64,000 nucleotides of DNA from Lepus europaeus (GCF_033115175.1 NC_084827.1:144887701-144951700); one strand, 5' to 3'; positions 12,000 to 23,937 are shown, counted from the first letter of the stretch. The notes: generated by a model from the letters alone, not told the origin. Made by a program: numbers and translations.

Positions 12000-14020
12000 G
12001 GAATCTGATGAAAACAGGAACATTTGTTGGTTCTCTATTGTCTATTGCGTGTGGAGAGAGAGAGAGAGAGGCTTAAGCAGTCTACCCTTGGGACCAGGAA
12101 ACTGGGGACCCTGCCATGGCTCTGCTTTAACTCTTCTTGGGCTGTGCCCTTTCCCAAGGCAGAGAGAATGATCAGAGAGATGGGAGAAGTCTGTGAGACC
12201 AAGAGGACATGTTCACACAGAGACTCTCCCTTGAGAACCCTCTTTATACCCAAGACATGAAGTTCTTTGGGGACCCTGGGCCTCCTATCAATGCCTGCAC
12301 TGGCCTTTTTCCAAAGTCCATACCCCAAGGGCAAACCATATGGCAAGAATACATATCCCTACGCCCAAGGAGTGGCTGTTTATAGGGGACGTGAGTGCAG
12401 AATGAACTTGTAGACTGGACTCTCCACAGAGGTGGGCACAGTCATTGTGTGAAGGCTGCTGGTGTCAGGGATGGAGCTGGCATGGGACATAGGGAGTTAA
12501 ATGCCTGGCCCTACTGTTCTGCCAAATGGGAGGGTCATGTGGGCTCCCACAGAGGACCAGAAAGTCCCTCAGGCAAAGAGGTGCATGTGTTGGGCTAGAA
12601 GTCATATTGGAGTGTACTGAAATGATAAGAACTGGGGGTGTGCAAAGTGAGTCTGCGTTAAGTCCATTATGATGGATATATAACCACAGACTTTCACTTG
12701 GGATGGCGTGAGCTGGAGGTGCTCTAGAACAATAGTTTTCAAGTGAAGGATAGGCACCGATCTGTGCTGAAATGTTCCTCCGTGTATCAAAAAATGAAAA
12801 ATGTCGATACTACGTAGTCTTATATAAAGCTCAAGGTATTCAGGTTAAAGGGATTCTTCTTTGGTTGCTGTTTGTATTTTTTATGTTTCCCTTTTATTTA
12901 TTTATAGGGACAAAAGGTGATATATATTTGTTTTGGAGTCACGTTGGCTTTTGCCCAAACAAGGCTTGGCAAACAGTTCCTGTTTCACAAAATCCAGAAA
13001 TCTAGGAAACTATGTTCTGATACAGAGGATTCAGTCTGGCTTTATTATTCAGATGCAGCCAGTGCCCCTGGAGTCAGCAGTGTCTTCATTCCCAACATGG
13101 CCACCTCTTTAGCAAACAACAGGCAACAGCATTTTTTGATTCGTTAATTGTTCTGAATCTTATAGCACAAGATCCGGTTTCAAGCAGAAACTCTACGTAT
13201 TATTACTTGGCTGACACTGAGTATTTCATTAGTTAGCTTAGCTGAGCCTCAATTTTGCCATTAGCAAAGTGAGTATAATGTTTCTACCAGAGGATGATAT
13301 AATTGTATATCGAGTACATATTAAGGTATGTAAGATATAATAATAGCTACCACTCACTGCATGCCTACTTTCAAACAGTATATCCCATAATTAAAGTAGC
13401 TTTGTAGGCCCCAGGAGGGAATGTGTGCATGATAAACTCTCCCATGGAGCCTGTATCCCGAGCCATGGGGAAATAGCCCCATGTGTAGCTTCAGTAAAGC
13501 CAGACACATGTTTTTGTGTCATTTAGCAATTTAGCAATTTTTTCTTCCCATTTTATTATAAAAGTGTTCAGTCCTAAGCAAGGGAAGCCAGAGTGTCTGA
13601 ATATTTACTTTGTGTGGGGAAAGAACTCCTCTGCTGTGTAGCAACAGAGTGGAAGTGGGTCATCACAAGGACGGAGCAGCCGCAGCAGGATACAGGGATG
13701 CCACATCTGTGCTGAGGCTGGGCCTCCAGCTGTGTCCACAGCTCCCTCCAAGTCTGGGACGTTGCTGAGCCAGCTGGTGGCCTTCAGGCTCTGATGATTT
13801 TTCTCTCCTCTGACCTTGACTCCCTTTCTCTGCCAGGCTGTGTACTCAACATGTTCCCTTAATGCTTTGCAAAGGAAGACAACAGCTCTAACAGACCATG
13901 CAGTCTAGAGAAACACAGCTGGGGGGTGTATGGTCATGCAAACAAAAGATTATTAAGTTCTGATCTATAAAAAGAAGATAGTCAAGGATAGGAACAATAT
14001 GTAAGCACAAATAAAATTGA
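12000..14020. other. Intergenic DNA, no gene recognised
   Basis: It holds a short (GA)n at 12054-12071 and a probable MIR remnant near 13190-13350 ('gagcctcaattttgccatta'). Open frames of 60-100 codons here lack splice context or family resemblance. Confidence 0.45.
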
Positions 14021-14025
14021 GTTCT

Positions 14026-14390
14026 GGGCCAGTGTTGTGGCACAGCAGATTAAGCTGCTACCTGCAGTGCTGGCATCCCATGAGTGCTGGTTCTCATCAT
14101 GGCTGCTCTACTTCTGATCAGTTCACTGATAATCAGCTAAGAAAGCAGTGACCAATGGCCCAAGTACTTAGGGCTTCTATCGCCCATGTAAGAGATACAG
14201 ATGGAGCTTCAGACTCCTGGCTTTGGTCTAGCCCAGCCTTAGCTGTAGCAGCCATTTGGGGAGTGAACCAGCAGATAGAAGATCTCTCTCTCTCTCTCTC
14301 TCTCTCTTTGTGTGTGTGTGTGTGTGTGTGTCTCACTTTCTCTCTAACTCTCCCTTTCAAATAAGTAAATAAATCTTTAAAAAAAATTAA
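14026..14390 (+). mobile_element. CSINE with (TC)n(TG)n expansion
   Basis: It starts 'gggccagtgttgtggcacag'. The TC-rich part at 14284-14307 is followed by (TG)n at 14311-14331, then an A-rich tail. AAATTGAG-like sequence flanks both ends. Confidence 0.88.
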
Positions 14391-14736
14391 GAAAAAGAAA
14401 TTGAGGTCTCCAAAGAGATTGAGCTATGATCAGTGTGGGAGGTAACTCAAGACAGAGTGGGTCCAAGAAGCAAAGGAAGAAAGGGTTTCAAAGTGGGGAG
14501 GAGAGGGCAAGTGACTTTTGACAAATATATATTCCAACCACTCAATCCAGAGTAGAATTTCCATTACCTGACCAGCAATCACCAATGTACTTTCTGTCAC
14601 TGTTTTGTCTGTTCTAGAATTTGTGTCTGAATCCTTTTGCTCAGCACAATATTGTCAAATATTTTAGTATAAACACATTTCAGTATGGAATAACAATACT
14701 CAATCATAAAGCAAAGTTGAAAGAATATTACATTGA

Positions 14737-15078
14737 GGGGCCAGCATTGTGGCATAGTGGGTTCAGCCATTGTCTACAGTGCCAGCATCCCATATGGGCA
14801 CCGGTTCAAGACCTGTCTGCTCCACTTCTAATCCAGCTCCCTGCTAATGGCCTGAAAAAAGCAGTGAAAGATGGCCCAAATATTTGGGCCCCTGACACCC
14901 ATGTAGGAGGCCAGGATGAAGCTTCCTGGCTCCTAGCTTCTGCTTGGCTCAGCCCTGGCCATTGAGGCCATCTGGGGAGTAAACTAGCAGATGGAAGATC
15001 TACCTCTCTGTGTGTCTCTCCTCTCTATGTTTAAGTGTGACTATCAAATAAATAAATAAACTTTAAAAAAAAAAAAAA
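14737..15078 (+). mobile_element. CSINE, classical, first of a same-site pair
   Basis: It starts 'ggggccagcattgtggcata' and ends in a 16-A tail. It is flanked by AAGAATATTACA at 14721-14732 and 15079-15090. Confidence 0.93.
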
Positions 15079-15090
15079 AAGAATATTACA

Positions 15091-15393
15091 GGCTGGCACC
15101 CGCTGCTCACTTGGCTAATCCTCCGCCTGCAGCGCCAGCACCCCAGGTTCTAGTCCCCGTTAGGGTGCCAGATTCTGTCCCAGTTGCTCCTCTTCCAATC
15201 CAGCTCTCTGCTGTGCCCCAAGTGCTTGGGCCCTGCACCCGAATGGGAGACCAGGAGGAAGCGCCTGGTTCCTGGCTTCGGATTGGCACAGGGCACGGCC
15301 GTAGCAGCCATTTGGGGGGTGAACCAACGGCAAAAGGAAGACCTTTCTCTCTCTTTCTCTCTCACTAACTCTGCCTGTCAAAAAAAAAAAAAA
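15091..15393 (+). mobile_element. CSINE, young-like, second of a same-site pair
   Basis: It starts 'ggctggcacccgctgctcac' and ends 'ctgcctgtc' with poly-A. It is flanked by AAGAATATTACA at 15079-15090 and 15394-15405, so it landed in the duplicated target of its neighbour. Confidence 0.93.
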
Positions 15394-15497
15394 AAGAATA
15401 TTACAATGAATATTCATATACTTGACAATGGATTCTACAGTAGATTTTACTAACTTGCTTGAACAAATCCATTTAGCCATTTATCAACATATCTCGA

Positions 15498-15736
15498 TTT
15501 TTAAAAGATTTATTTATTTACTTTAAAAGCAGGCCAAAACCAGGATCCTTAATCTCCATCTAGGTCTCCCATGTGGGTGGCAGGGCGTGAGCATTTGGGC
15601 TATCTCCTGCTGCCTTCCCAGGTGCCTTAGCAGGGTGCTGGATTGGAAGCAGAAAAGCTGGGACTTGAGCTGGTGCTCATATGGGATGTCAGGGTCACAG
15701 GTGATGGCTTAACTTGCCATGCCAAAATGCTGGCCT
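15498..15736 (-). mobile_element. CSINE, internally shortened
   Basis: It has a 'ttttaaaagatttatttatt' tail and a 'catgccaaaatgctggcc' head. The GA-rich segment is missing. Confidence 0.8.
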
Positions 15737-15810
15737 CGATCTGTCTCATTTTTTGAGACATTTTATAGATGGCCCCTAAATTCTTTGGCATACATTTCAA
15801 AGATATTTTT

Positions 15811-16185
15811 TTTTATTTTTTTTTATTTTTATTTTTATTTTTTTTTTTTATTTTTGACAGGCAGAGTGGACAGTGAGAGAGAGAGAGAGACAGAGAGAAA
15901 GGTCTTCCTTTACCGTTGGTTCACCCTCTAATGGCTGCCGCGGTAGCGCGCTGCGGCCGGCGCACCGCGCTGTTCCGATGGCAGGAGCCAGGTGCTTCTC
16001 CTGGTCTCCCATGGGGTGCAGGACCCAAGCACTTGGGCCATCCTCCACTGCACTCCCTGGCCACAGCAGAGAGCTGGCCTGGAAGAGGGGCAACCGGGAC
16101 AGGACCGGTGCCCCGACCGGGACTAGAACCCGGTGTGCCGGCACCGCAAGGCGGAGGATTAGCCTGTTGAGCCACGGCGCCGGCC
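15811..16185 (-). mobile_element. CSINE, young type, with 14-bp target duplication
   Basis: An irregular T-rich tail precedes 'gacaggcagagtggacag', and the head is 'gagccacggcgccggcc'. TCAAAGATATTTTT flanks it at 15797-15810 and 16186-16199. Confidence 0.95.
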
Positions 16186-16402
16186 TCAAAGATATTTTTA
16201 ATGTTGCATGAATCAGTCGTTTGCTCTCTTTGGCTGGCGAGCTGTATTCATGGATATTTCCAGATATTGGTTGCTGTGAGTCAGGTTGCCATGAACATTT
16301 GTGTAGATGTCTTTGTATGGATGTAAGTTCTCATGCAGTTTGAGTAAGTACCTAGGAATGCTTTTGCAGGATCACATGGAAAGGATATTCAAAAAGTTCA
16401 TA

Positions 16403-16716
16403 GTGGGCAGGTGTTTAACTTAGTGGTTAAGATACTGATTAGAACACCCACGTCTATATCGGAGTTCCTGGGTTTGAATCTTGGCTTTGGCTTTCAATTC
16501 CAGCTTCTTTCTAATGCAAACCCTGAGAAGCAGCAATGATGGGGTCAAGTAAATGGGTTTCTATCACTCAGGAACCTGGGTTGAGTTCCCTACTCCTGAC
16601 TCCAGTCTGTCTTGGCCTTGGCAGTTACCTGCCTTTGGGGAGTGAATCAGCGGATGGGAGCTCTGTCTGTCTGTCGATCTGTCTTTCTTCCTGTCTCTCT
16701 CTCTCTCTCTCTGTCA
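16403..16716 (+). mobile_element. CSINE, old subtype
   Basis: It starts 'gtgggcaggtgtttaactta' and includes the old-subtype text 'gcaaaccctgagaagcagca'. AAAAGTTCAT repeats flank it near 16390 and 16717. Confidence 0.82.
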
Positions 16717-16761
16717 ATAAAAGTTCATGTGATATGTGTGTTATTAAAAATTGATTCATGC

Positions 16762-17018
16762 GGGGCTGGTGCTGAGGCATAATGGGTAAAACCACCGCCT
16801 GCAATGCTGACATATAGTATGGGTGCCAGTTCAAATCCTGGCTTCTCCACTTCTGATCCAGCTCTCTGCTGTGACCTGGGAAGGCATTAGAGAATGGCCT
16901 AAGTCCTTGGGCCCCTGCACCCATGTGGGGGACCCGGAAGAAGCTTCAGGCTCCTGGCTTCGGACAGGCCCAGCTCTGGCTGTTGTGGCAATTTGGGAAG
17001 TGAACCCGTGGATAGAAG

Positions 17019-17054
<36 letters not shown>

Positions 17055-17105
17055 CTCTGTAACTCTTTCAAATAAATAAATACATCTTTAAAAAAAAAAA
17101 AAAAG
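16762..17105 (+). mobile_element. CSINE, classical type
   Basis: It starts 'cggggctggtgctgaggcat', holds a long (TC)n at 17020-17049 and ends 'aataaatacatctttaaaa' plus poly-A. Confidence 0.9.
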
Positions 17106-17704
17106 GAGAGAGATGCATGAATTTCAAAGTTTGTTTACATCAAAAGAAACTTATTTTTCATTCCATTTTATATGAACTTTTCAAAGCACTTTCTTATAAC
17201 TTTTTACAAAAATTCCAAACTGTTCCCCAGGGTACTGTCTCACTTTACATTCCTGGCAGCCTTGTATTAGGGCTGCAATTGTTCCACACTCTCACTGACA
17301 CTTCACTTCGCTCTGGATTTTAGTCAATCTGATAGCCTTTCAATTTGCATTTCCCAGATAACTAATGATATTGAGAACATTTTCACATACTCATTGACCG
17401 TTTGCATATCCTATTTTGTGATGTATCTGTTCAAATTTTAGTCTACTTTAAACATGAGTCATAACAACTGTGTTACTGAGTTGTAAACTGTCCTTACATT
17501 TTCTAGTTCTGTGTCCATTGTGATGTGGGCATTTTCTCCTAGCCATGAATTGTCTTTTCATTTTGTTACCAGTGTTCTTTCAAAGAGCAGATTTTAAATG
17601 TTGGTAAAAATCAATTTATAAATGTTTTATTTTATGGCTAGTGCTTTTTTTGTGTGTTTTCCAAGAAATCTTGGCCCACCCTAAGGTTGAAGACTCTGTT
17701 CTCT

Positions 17705-18130
17705 TCTAAGAATCGTATAGTACACAGCAGTGAAAATCAATGAACCATATCAACACATGACTGGAATATTGAGCAGGGAAAGGAAAACACAAAAAATCAT
17801 AGTTAAATATAAAGTTCAAAACCAGTCAAGTCTAACCAAGCTACTATTTAGAGATGCCTACCTAAGTGGTAAAATTTATAAGGAAGGTTACGAAACTTAT
17901 TATCTACAAAGTTAGGTAGTTATTACCTCTAGGGGGAGGAAGTGGGTTATGACCAGGGAGGGACACACAGAAGCCCATTGAGACGCTTCTATTTTGTGTT
18001 TTGAGTGCTGATCATATGAATGATTGATTTATAACCCTTCATTACATTCTATATTCATGTTTTATGCACTTTTATGGATTCTTCTTTACTTCATGATCCT
18101 AAAAAATTCAATTTCAGTAGAATTCTTTAC
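17705..18130 (+). mobile_element. Old L1 (L1ME-like) 3' UTR
   Basis: The run 'ctacctaagtggtaaaattt', 'attacctctagggggaggaa', 'gggacacacagaagccc' and 'tatattcatgttttatgcac' follows the order of old L1 3' UTRs. It ends in an A-rich stretch near 18140. Confidence 0.65.
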
Positions 18131-19130
18131 TCTTGCATTAAAAAAAAAAGTTTGGGTAGAAGGGTTGGAAGATAAAGAAAATGTCCTGAAAATAAGACAA
18201 AAAGACAAAGTCACGGAAAATGTGTGAGAAAAAATACAAACCAAGTTCAGAAATCACAACATTTAAAACATGGGCAAAACAGGAAAGGACTCATCACCAA
18301 CTACAGTCTTTTAGAACAGAAGGAGGTGTGTTTCCAAATCAGTGGCCCTGTGGGCCCAGCCCAGTGAATGAATGTTGTGAATGCAAGGGACACATGCACA
18401 GCTTCACAGTACTGGGGACGAGGAGGAGATGATCCATACTTCCAGAGAAGAGAGTGAGGAAAAAGCTCACACATGAGAAAAAAAAAAAAAAAAAAAAAAA
18501 GGAAACAAAGTGACTTTGGACGACTCAATAGCAAGTCCAATTGCTAGAAGACAAGGGAGGAAATGCTACTCACATTCTGAATAAAACTCATTTCTAATCT
18601 AGAATGTCTATGCCCAGAGTGAAGGTAACAAAGTCATTTGTAGACTCCAAGTTATCACTCGTTCTCAGGAAGCTAATGTGGGGTGTTGCTGGGCCATAAA
18701 GAGGCACTAAATCAAGATAAAGTCATGGGGTCTAGGATATAGAAGATCTGCACAAAGGGAGACAAATGGAATTGTCAGGCTGATGATGGGGGAGGACCTC
18801 GGGAAGACAGCTGAGCACTCCCTGTAGAAGGAAACTTCTGTGCTTCCAGGTGGGAGCACACCCTAAGGCTCTGGAAGTGACTACTCCAGGAAACTGGAAT
18901 TAATAATCAACCTACATGCCAATAAACTGAGACAAGATTTGGATAACTGACAATTAAAGATCGAATTAACTTGAAAGCCAACAACCAAGAAGATTATTAA
19001 CTTGAGGGGAAACTCAAAACTGTGCATGATAGGAAAGGTAATCAGAGGTTGCTACATAACTTGACTGTGACTATTGTTTGCATGGTTATAATAGTGTAAA
19101 GACTAGAGGTTCATCTAATAATGATAGGAA
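18131..19130. other. Intergenic DNA, nothing recognised
   Basis: Contains a poly-A run of about 24 at 18478-18500. No gene or nameable repeat otherwise. Confidence 0.4.
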
Positions 19131-19132
19131 CA

Positions 19133-19457
19133 CAATTTTTAAAAAATTCATTTGAGAAGCATAGAGAGAAACAGAGAGAGAGAGAAAGAGAAAGAGAGAG
19201 AGAGAGTTCATCTGCCTACTGGTTCACTCCCCAAATACCCATAACAGCTAGGGCTGTGCCAAGCAAAGCCAGGAGCCAGAGATTACATCCTGCTCTCCCA
19301 CGAGGGTGGCAGGAACCCAAATACTTGAGCCATCACTTGCTGCCTCCTAGGGTGCACATTACCAGGAAGCTGGAATCAGGAGCAGAGCTAGGACTCAAGT
19401 CTAAGGACTCTGATAATTGGATTTGGACATCTTTACTGCTTGACCAATCTCTGCCTT
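19133..19457 (-). mobile_element. CSINE, old subtype
   Basis: It has a GA-rich block at 19165-19206 and the old-subtype text 'attaccaggaagctggaatc'. The head is degenerate. Confidence 0.75.
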
Positions 19458-19532
19458 CATTCATGATTTTTCTTATCATTTTTATTTTATTTTTTTTTTA
19501 GAGATTGGGGATGTTGTATTTTCATTTCTTTT

Positions 19533-19859
19533 CTTTTTAAAGATTTATTTATTTATTTGAAAGTCAGAGTTACACAGAAAGTTGAGAGGCAGAGAGAAAG
19601 GTCTTCCATCTGCTGGTTCACTCCCTAGATGGCCGCAATGGCCAGAGCTGGGCCTATCCAAAGCCAGAAGCCAGGAACTTCTTCAGGGTCTCCGATGCTG
19701 GTGCAGGGGCCCAAGCACTTGGGCCATCTTCCACTGCTTTCCTAGGCCACAGCAGAGAGCTGGATTGGAAGTGGAGCAGCCGGGACTCGAACCTGCATGC
19801 ATATGGGATGCTGTCACTGCAGGCAGTGGCTTTATCCACTATGCCACAACACTGGCCCC
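19533..19859 (-). mobile_element. CSINE, classical, in a nested cluster
   Basis: It runs from 'taaagatttatttatttatt' to 'gccacaacactggcccc'. It lies inside the stack bounded by CATTCATGATTTT repeats. Confidence 0.9.
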
Positions 19860-19884
19860 TCTTACGCTTTTTAAAAAGTATTTA

Positions 19885-20230
19885 CTGGCTGGCGCCAAGG
19901 CTCAATAGGCTATCCTCTGCCTAGCGGCGCCGGCACACCGGGTCCTAGTTCCAGTCGGGGCGCCGGATTCTGTCTCGGTTGCCCCTCTTCCAGGCCCCTC
20001 TCTGCTATGGCCCGGGAGTGCAGTGGAGGATGGCCCAAATGCTTGGGCCCTGCACCCCATGGGAGACGAGGAGAAGCACCTGGCTCCTGGCTTCAGATCA
20101 GCGCGGTGTGCCGGCCACAGCGCGCCAGCCGCAGCGGCCATTGGAGAGTGAACCAACGGCAAAGGAAGACCTTTCTCTCTGTCTCTCTCTCACTGTCCAC
20201 TCTGCCTGTAAAATAAATAAATAAATAAGA
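19885..20230 (+). mobile_element. CSINE, young type, in a nested cluster
   Basis: It starts 'ggctggcgccaaggctcaat' and ends 'gcctgtaaaataaataaataa'-like. GTATTTA-containing repeats flank it, at about 19874 and 20231. Confidence 0.9.
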
Positions 20231-20259
20231 GTATTTATTTATTTATTTATTTGAAATCC

Positions 20260-20590
20260 TTTTTTAAAAGTATTGATTTATTGATTTGAAAGGAAGAGTT
20301 ACAGAGAGAGGGAGAGATAGAGGGAGAGACATTTTCCATCCACTGATTCATTCATCAAGAGGCCGCAACAGTCAGGTCTGGGGCAAGCCAAAGCCAGAAG
20401 CTGGGAACTCCATTTGGGTCTCCCATATGGGTTGCAGGGACCCGACACTTGGGCCATCATCTGCTGCCTTCCCAGGTGCATTAGCAGGAAACGGAATCAG
20501 AAGTAGAGCAGCAGGGACTTGAATTGGCGCTCACATGGGATACCAGCATCACAGGTGGTGGCTTAACCCGTGGTGCAAAAATGCCACCCC
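20260..20590 (-). mobile_element. CSINE, old subtype, host of the nested cluster
   Basis: It ends at 'gtgcaaaaatgccacccc', followed directly by CATTCATGATTTT (20591-20603). The matching copy at 19458-19470 implies that its T-rich tail was later split by the insertions at 19533 and 19885. Confidence 0.8.
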
Positions 20591-20603
20591 CATTCATGAT
20601 TTT

Positions 20604-20933
20604 GTTTAATATTTTATTTCTTTATTTGAGAGGTAAATTTACAGAGAGAGAGATGGAGAGACAGGGAGAAAGGTCTTCCATCCATTGGTTCACTCCCCAA
20701 GTGGATGCAATGGCTGGAACTGGGCTGATCTGAAGCCAGGAGCCAGGAGCTTCTTCTGGGTCTTCCATGTGGGTGCAGAAGCCCAAGCACTTAGGCCATC
20801 TTCTACTGCTTTCCCAGGCCGTAGCAGAGAGCTGGATTGGAAGAGAAACAACTGGGACACAACTGGCGCCCATATGGGATGCTCATGCCGTAGGCAGAGG
20901 CTTAGCCTACAATGCCACAGTGCCGCCTACTCC
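20604..20933 (-). mobile_element. CSINE, classical, with 13-bp target duplication
   Basis: It runs from 'atattttatttctttatttg' to 'ccacagtgccgcc'. CATTCATGATTTT flanks it at 20591-20603 and 20934-20946. Confidence 0.92.
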
Positions 20934-21109
20934 CATTCATGATTTTTAAAGGTTTCTTTCCCTTTCTTCCCTTCCATCTTCCCTTCCTAATAACCCCACT
21001 CTAAAGCCTTTATGTGGGGCAGGTAAAAATAAGCATCAGAGTGGCTGTCTGATGGAATATCAAAGCCAGAGCAGATTGAGGAGTGTGTCTGTATAGAAAT
21101 AAATATAGG

Positions 21110-21373
21110 GGCCAGCACTGTGGTGTGGTGAGTGGAGCCGCTGCCTGCAGTGCAGGTGTCCCATGTAGGCACTGGTTCAAGTCTCAGCTGCTCCTCTTCC
21201 GATCCTGCTCTCTGCTGTGGCCTGGGAAAGTAGTAGAACATGGCCCAGGTGCTTGGACCCCTGCACTCAAGTGAGAGATCTGGGAGAGACTCCTGGCTCC
21301 TGGCTCCTGGCTTCGGTTTGGCCCATCTCCAGCCATCGTGGCCATCCAGGGTGTGAACCGGCAGATGGAAGAC

Positions 21374-21405
<32 letters not shown>

Positions 21406-21463
21406 GCTCTCTGTAACTCTGCCCTTCAAATAAGTAAACATTTAAAAGAAAGAAAGAAATATA
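21110..21463 (+). mobile_element. CSINE, classical type
   Basis: It starts 'ggggccagcactgtggtgtg', contains (TC)n at 21376-21401, and ends 'aaataagtaaacatttaaaa'. The motif AAATATAG lies on both sides. Confidence 0.9.
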
Positions 21464-21469
21464 GAAGCA

Positions 21470-21777
21470 AGCACTGTGATGCAAAGGGTTATGCCACTGC
21501 TTGTGATGCCTGCATTACATATTTAGTACCCATTTGAATTCCAGCTATACGGTTCAGATCCAGCTTCCTGGTAATGCACTTGGAGAAGTAGCAGATGATG
21601 ATTCAAATACTTGGGTCCCTGCCACCCACAAAGGAGACCTGGATGGAATTCCTGGCCCTGGTTTCTATCTGGCCCAATCTTGATTGTTGTGGGCATTTGG
21701 GAAGTGGACTAGCAGATGGAAGATCTCTCTCAGTCTGTCTCTCCCTCTCTCTTTGCCTTTCAAGTAAAAAAAATGTT
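21470..21777 (+). mobile_element. CSINE, old subtype
   Basis: It starts 'agaagcaagcactgtgatgc' and ends 'gcctttcaagtaaaaaaa'. It directly follows another CSINE. Confidence 0.8.
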
Positions 21778-22254
21778 TAGCCTCCCAAAAGAAAAATAAA
21801 TACAAATGTAAATTCATGCATTGAGAATGCTTTGAGGCAGTTACCCCCAATAACAATAAGCATATATAGCACCTAGATCTTGGATTCTAAATAGAAAATG
21901 CCTCACTAAAAGAAACCATGACTCCTTAAAGAAATGGTTGATTCTAGCACTGGGGCAGAGAAAGGGTAATTTGTACATGGAACATGTGTGCTTGCTGGAA
22001 AGCAAAAAAAGTACTCAAAGAATCAGAAAGACACATCAAAAGGACACAGAAGCCAACTGGGAGGGGCTCTGTTAGCCAAATATGGGACAAACTGAGCATC
22101 AAAATACGTAATGATTGACATAAATTTTTACTCATTAAATCAAGTAGGGAATCATTAGTCAGTGGTAATATAAATGGTTGCAGGTGCATGCCAGACTGTG
22201 CGCACGTAGAGCTCTTCCTGCTTAGAGCTTCCCTGTAGCTTCCTGTGTGGTGAG

Positions 22255-23460
22255 TTCTGTAGGTCACAGAGCCTGTTGTGCCAGTGCCCACTGCTTCTGC
22301 ACCAGCACCAGCACCAGGCAGAAACTGTGTATGAGGGGAGAGAGTTCTCCTTCTCACAACATTGTCATTGGAAGATTTACAATTGAAGAATGCAATTAGA
22401 GAGTTGGCAGCTGACTACAATACTTAATGGACAACCTCAAATAGTCCAACAGAGTTCACAGCACTTCACTGATCTAATGAGCTTTATGATGGAGTTGAAG
22501 ATGGTTTTGGAAATTGCTTCAAGTATAGGCAAGAGCTCTATGCACTACCACCTTTCCTGCCTCCATTCTACTACAACCTCATTAAAGAGAGGCAATCTCT
22601 CAGTTGGCAGAAACTTGTACATGAGGATGCTGGCTTCAGTACTGTCAATTTAAAAGCAGAAGGTGCTTCTGGTAAGGAGCACCTAATCACTGTCAAGTGG
22701 AAAGCCAAGTGCTCTGCAGAACCATCAGATTGTTTTGTGGATTTTCCTGTTTCATTTTCTTTTCCCTAGACACCAGAGAGCTCCTTAATAAGCACTCATA
22801 GTCGGATTTTGGCAGCCTTAGAATCACTGAAGGCTTTCTTGGGTGTTATGGGTAAAATTGATGAGAAAATCTGGGTACCTGAGCCAGAAAAACCTATTTA
22901 GAGTGATCCAGCATGCAGAATGGCATTAGACAATAATGCTTCCATGAATAAAGAGGTAGACCCCAGATATCCTCTTATGCTTCCTGAGTGCTGCTTTCTT
23001 GGAGCTGACCATGTGGGAAAAATTCTGTGAACAAAGCCAAGCAGGAGCATACATTTAAGGAATCCAGAAAATTTTCCATGACGTCTCAGAAATTGATTTT
23101 CAGGCTTGTGCTGCCCTGAAAAACATCTGATGATGATACTATGCTTGTGGAATGTGTTATGTCTATCAACTTGATGGTGCTACTCCTGAACATAAGTGCA
23201 ATAGCTCCCAGTGTGGACCACCTTTCCATCAAATACTTGTGTGAGTGATTGAAAGGACTGCTCACCACTAGACAGTCTTAACATAATATTTAGTGACTGT
23301 TCGTATTATAGTAAGCCAAAGAGCTTGAACATATTTTGAGGAAACCCAGAAATAAGAATATAACATTTCTGTGATGAGCTGGTGATTTTTTAAAAATTAC
23401 TGAAAGGATTTTATTTAATATCTTTAGAGAAAATATAAAGCAAGACCTACTAACATTGCA
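22255..23460 (+). pseudogene. FANCL: Processed pseudogene of FANCL (Fanconi anaemia E3 ubiquitin ligase)
   Basis: Translated pieces follow FANCL from end to end without introns. CPLLL and TVYEG lie near 22287-22334, LQLKNA at about 22379, VQQSSQHFTDLMSFMMELKM at 22444-22503 and RQELYALPPFLPPFYYNLI near 22530-22590. GKEHLITVKWKAKCSAE follows near 22673, PEPEKP near 22880, YQLDG and CGPPFHQ of the C-terminal zinc-binding region near 23165-23235, and YYSKP at about 23312. The frame is broken repeatedly, including in-frame stops TAG 22767-22769 and TAG 22899-22901, and indels shift the phase. The real gene encodes the catalytic E3 subunit of the Fanconi core complex. This copy cannot encode it. 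Loss of all introns indicates retroposition. No poly-A tail is evident, so it is old. The 3' limit is approximate. Confidence 0.88.
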
Positions 23461-23865
23461 ATGGTTTGTACATTGTTTGTTCCCCCAGGGTTTGTGTGTT
23501 GGAATTTGGTCCCAAGGGTGGTAGTATTAGGAGGTAGTGTGGAACAGTAAGGTGGTGCCTAGTGAGAGATCCTTAGATCAATTGGCTACATGCCCTCAAA
23601 AAGCTTAATGGTATTTCTCAGGGAACCTCCATTAGTTCTCATTTGAGGATTGATTGAAGAGCCTGAGCCCAGCTTCCCTCAGTCCGCTGAGACTTTGAGA
23701 TGTGATCCTGTACTCCCCTACATGCCCTGTGATCTTGCCAGGGCCTGTGCTGTGCCGTTTGGGCATTTAACCTCTAAAACTGTGAGACATTTAAGCCTTT
23801 TTGCCTTTGTAAGTAAGCTGCCTCAGGTCTTTTGTTATAGTAACACAGTCTGACACAGAAAATCA
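23461..23865 (+). mobile_element. MaLR LTR (MST/MLT1-like)
   Basis: It starts 'atggtttgtacattgtttg' and continues 'gtgttggaatttggtcccaa'. It ends 'ctgcctcaggtcttttgtta', then 'tagtaacacagtctgacaca', the usual MaLR LTR 3' end. At about 400 bp it is LTR-sized. It directly follows the FANCL pseudogene. Confidence 0.75.
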
Positions 23866-23937
23866 AAAGGAAAAGTCTGATGAAGCCATAATAATATGCA
23901 TCTGCCTTTGGGAAATTACAGACTGAGTTCAACAGAT

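Larger units (their letters stand above)
14520..17660 (-). mobile_element. Old L1 ORF2/3' region, split by CSINEs
   Basis: Sequence between the CSINEs reads like the reverse complement of an old L1 3' half: 'catgaacatttgtgtagatg', 'tttacattcctggcagcctt' and 'gatattgagaacattttcac' resemble the minus-strand text of human L1s. No intact frame. CSINEs at 14737, 15091, 15498, 15811, 16403 and 16762 interrupt it. Confidence 0.65.
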
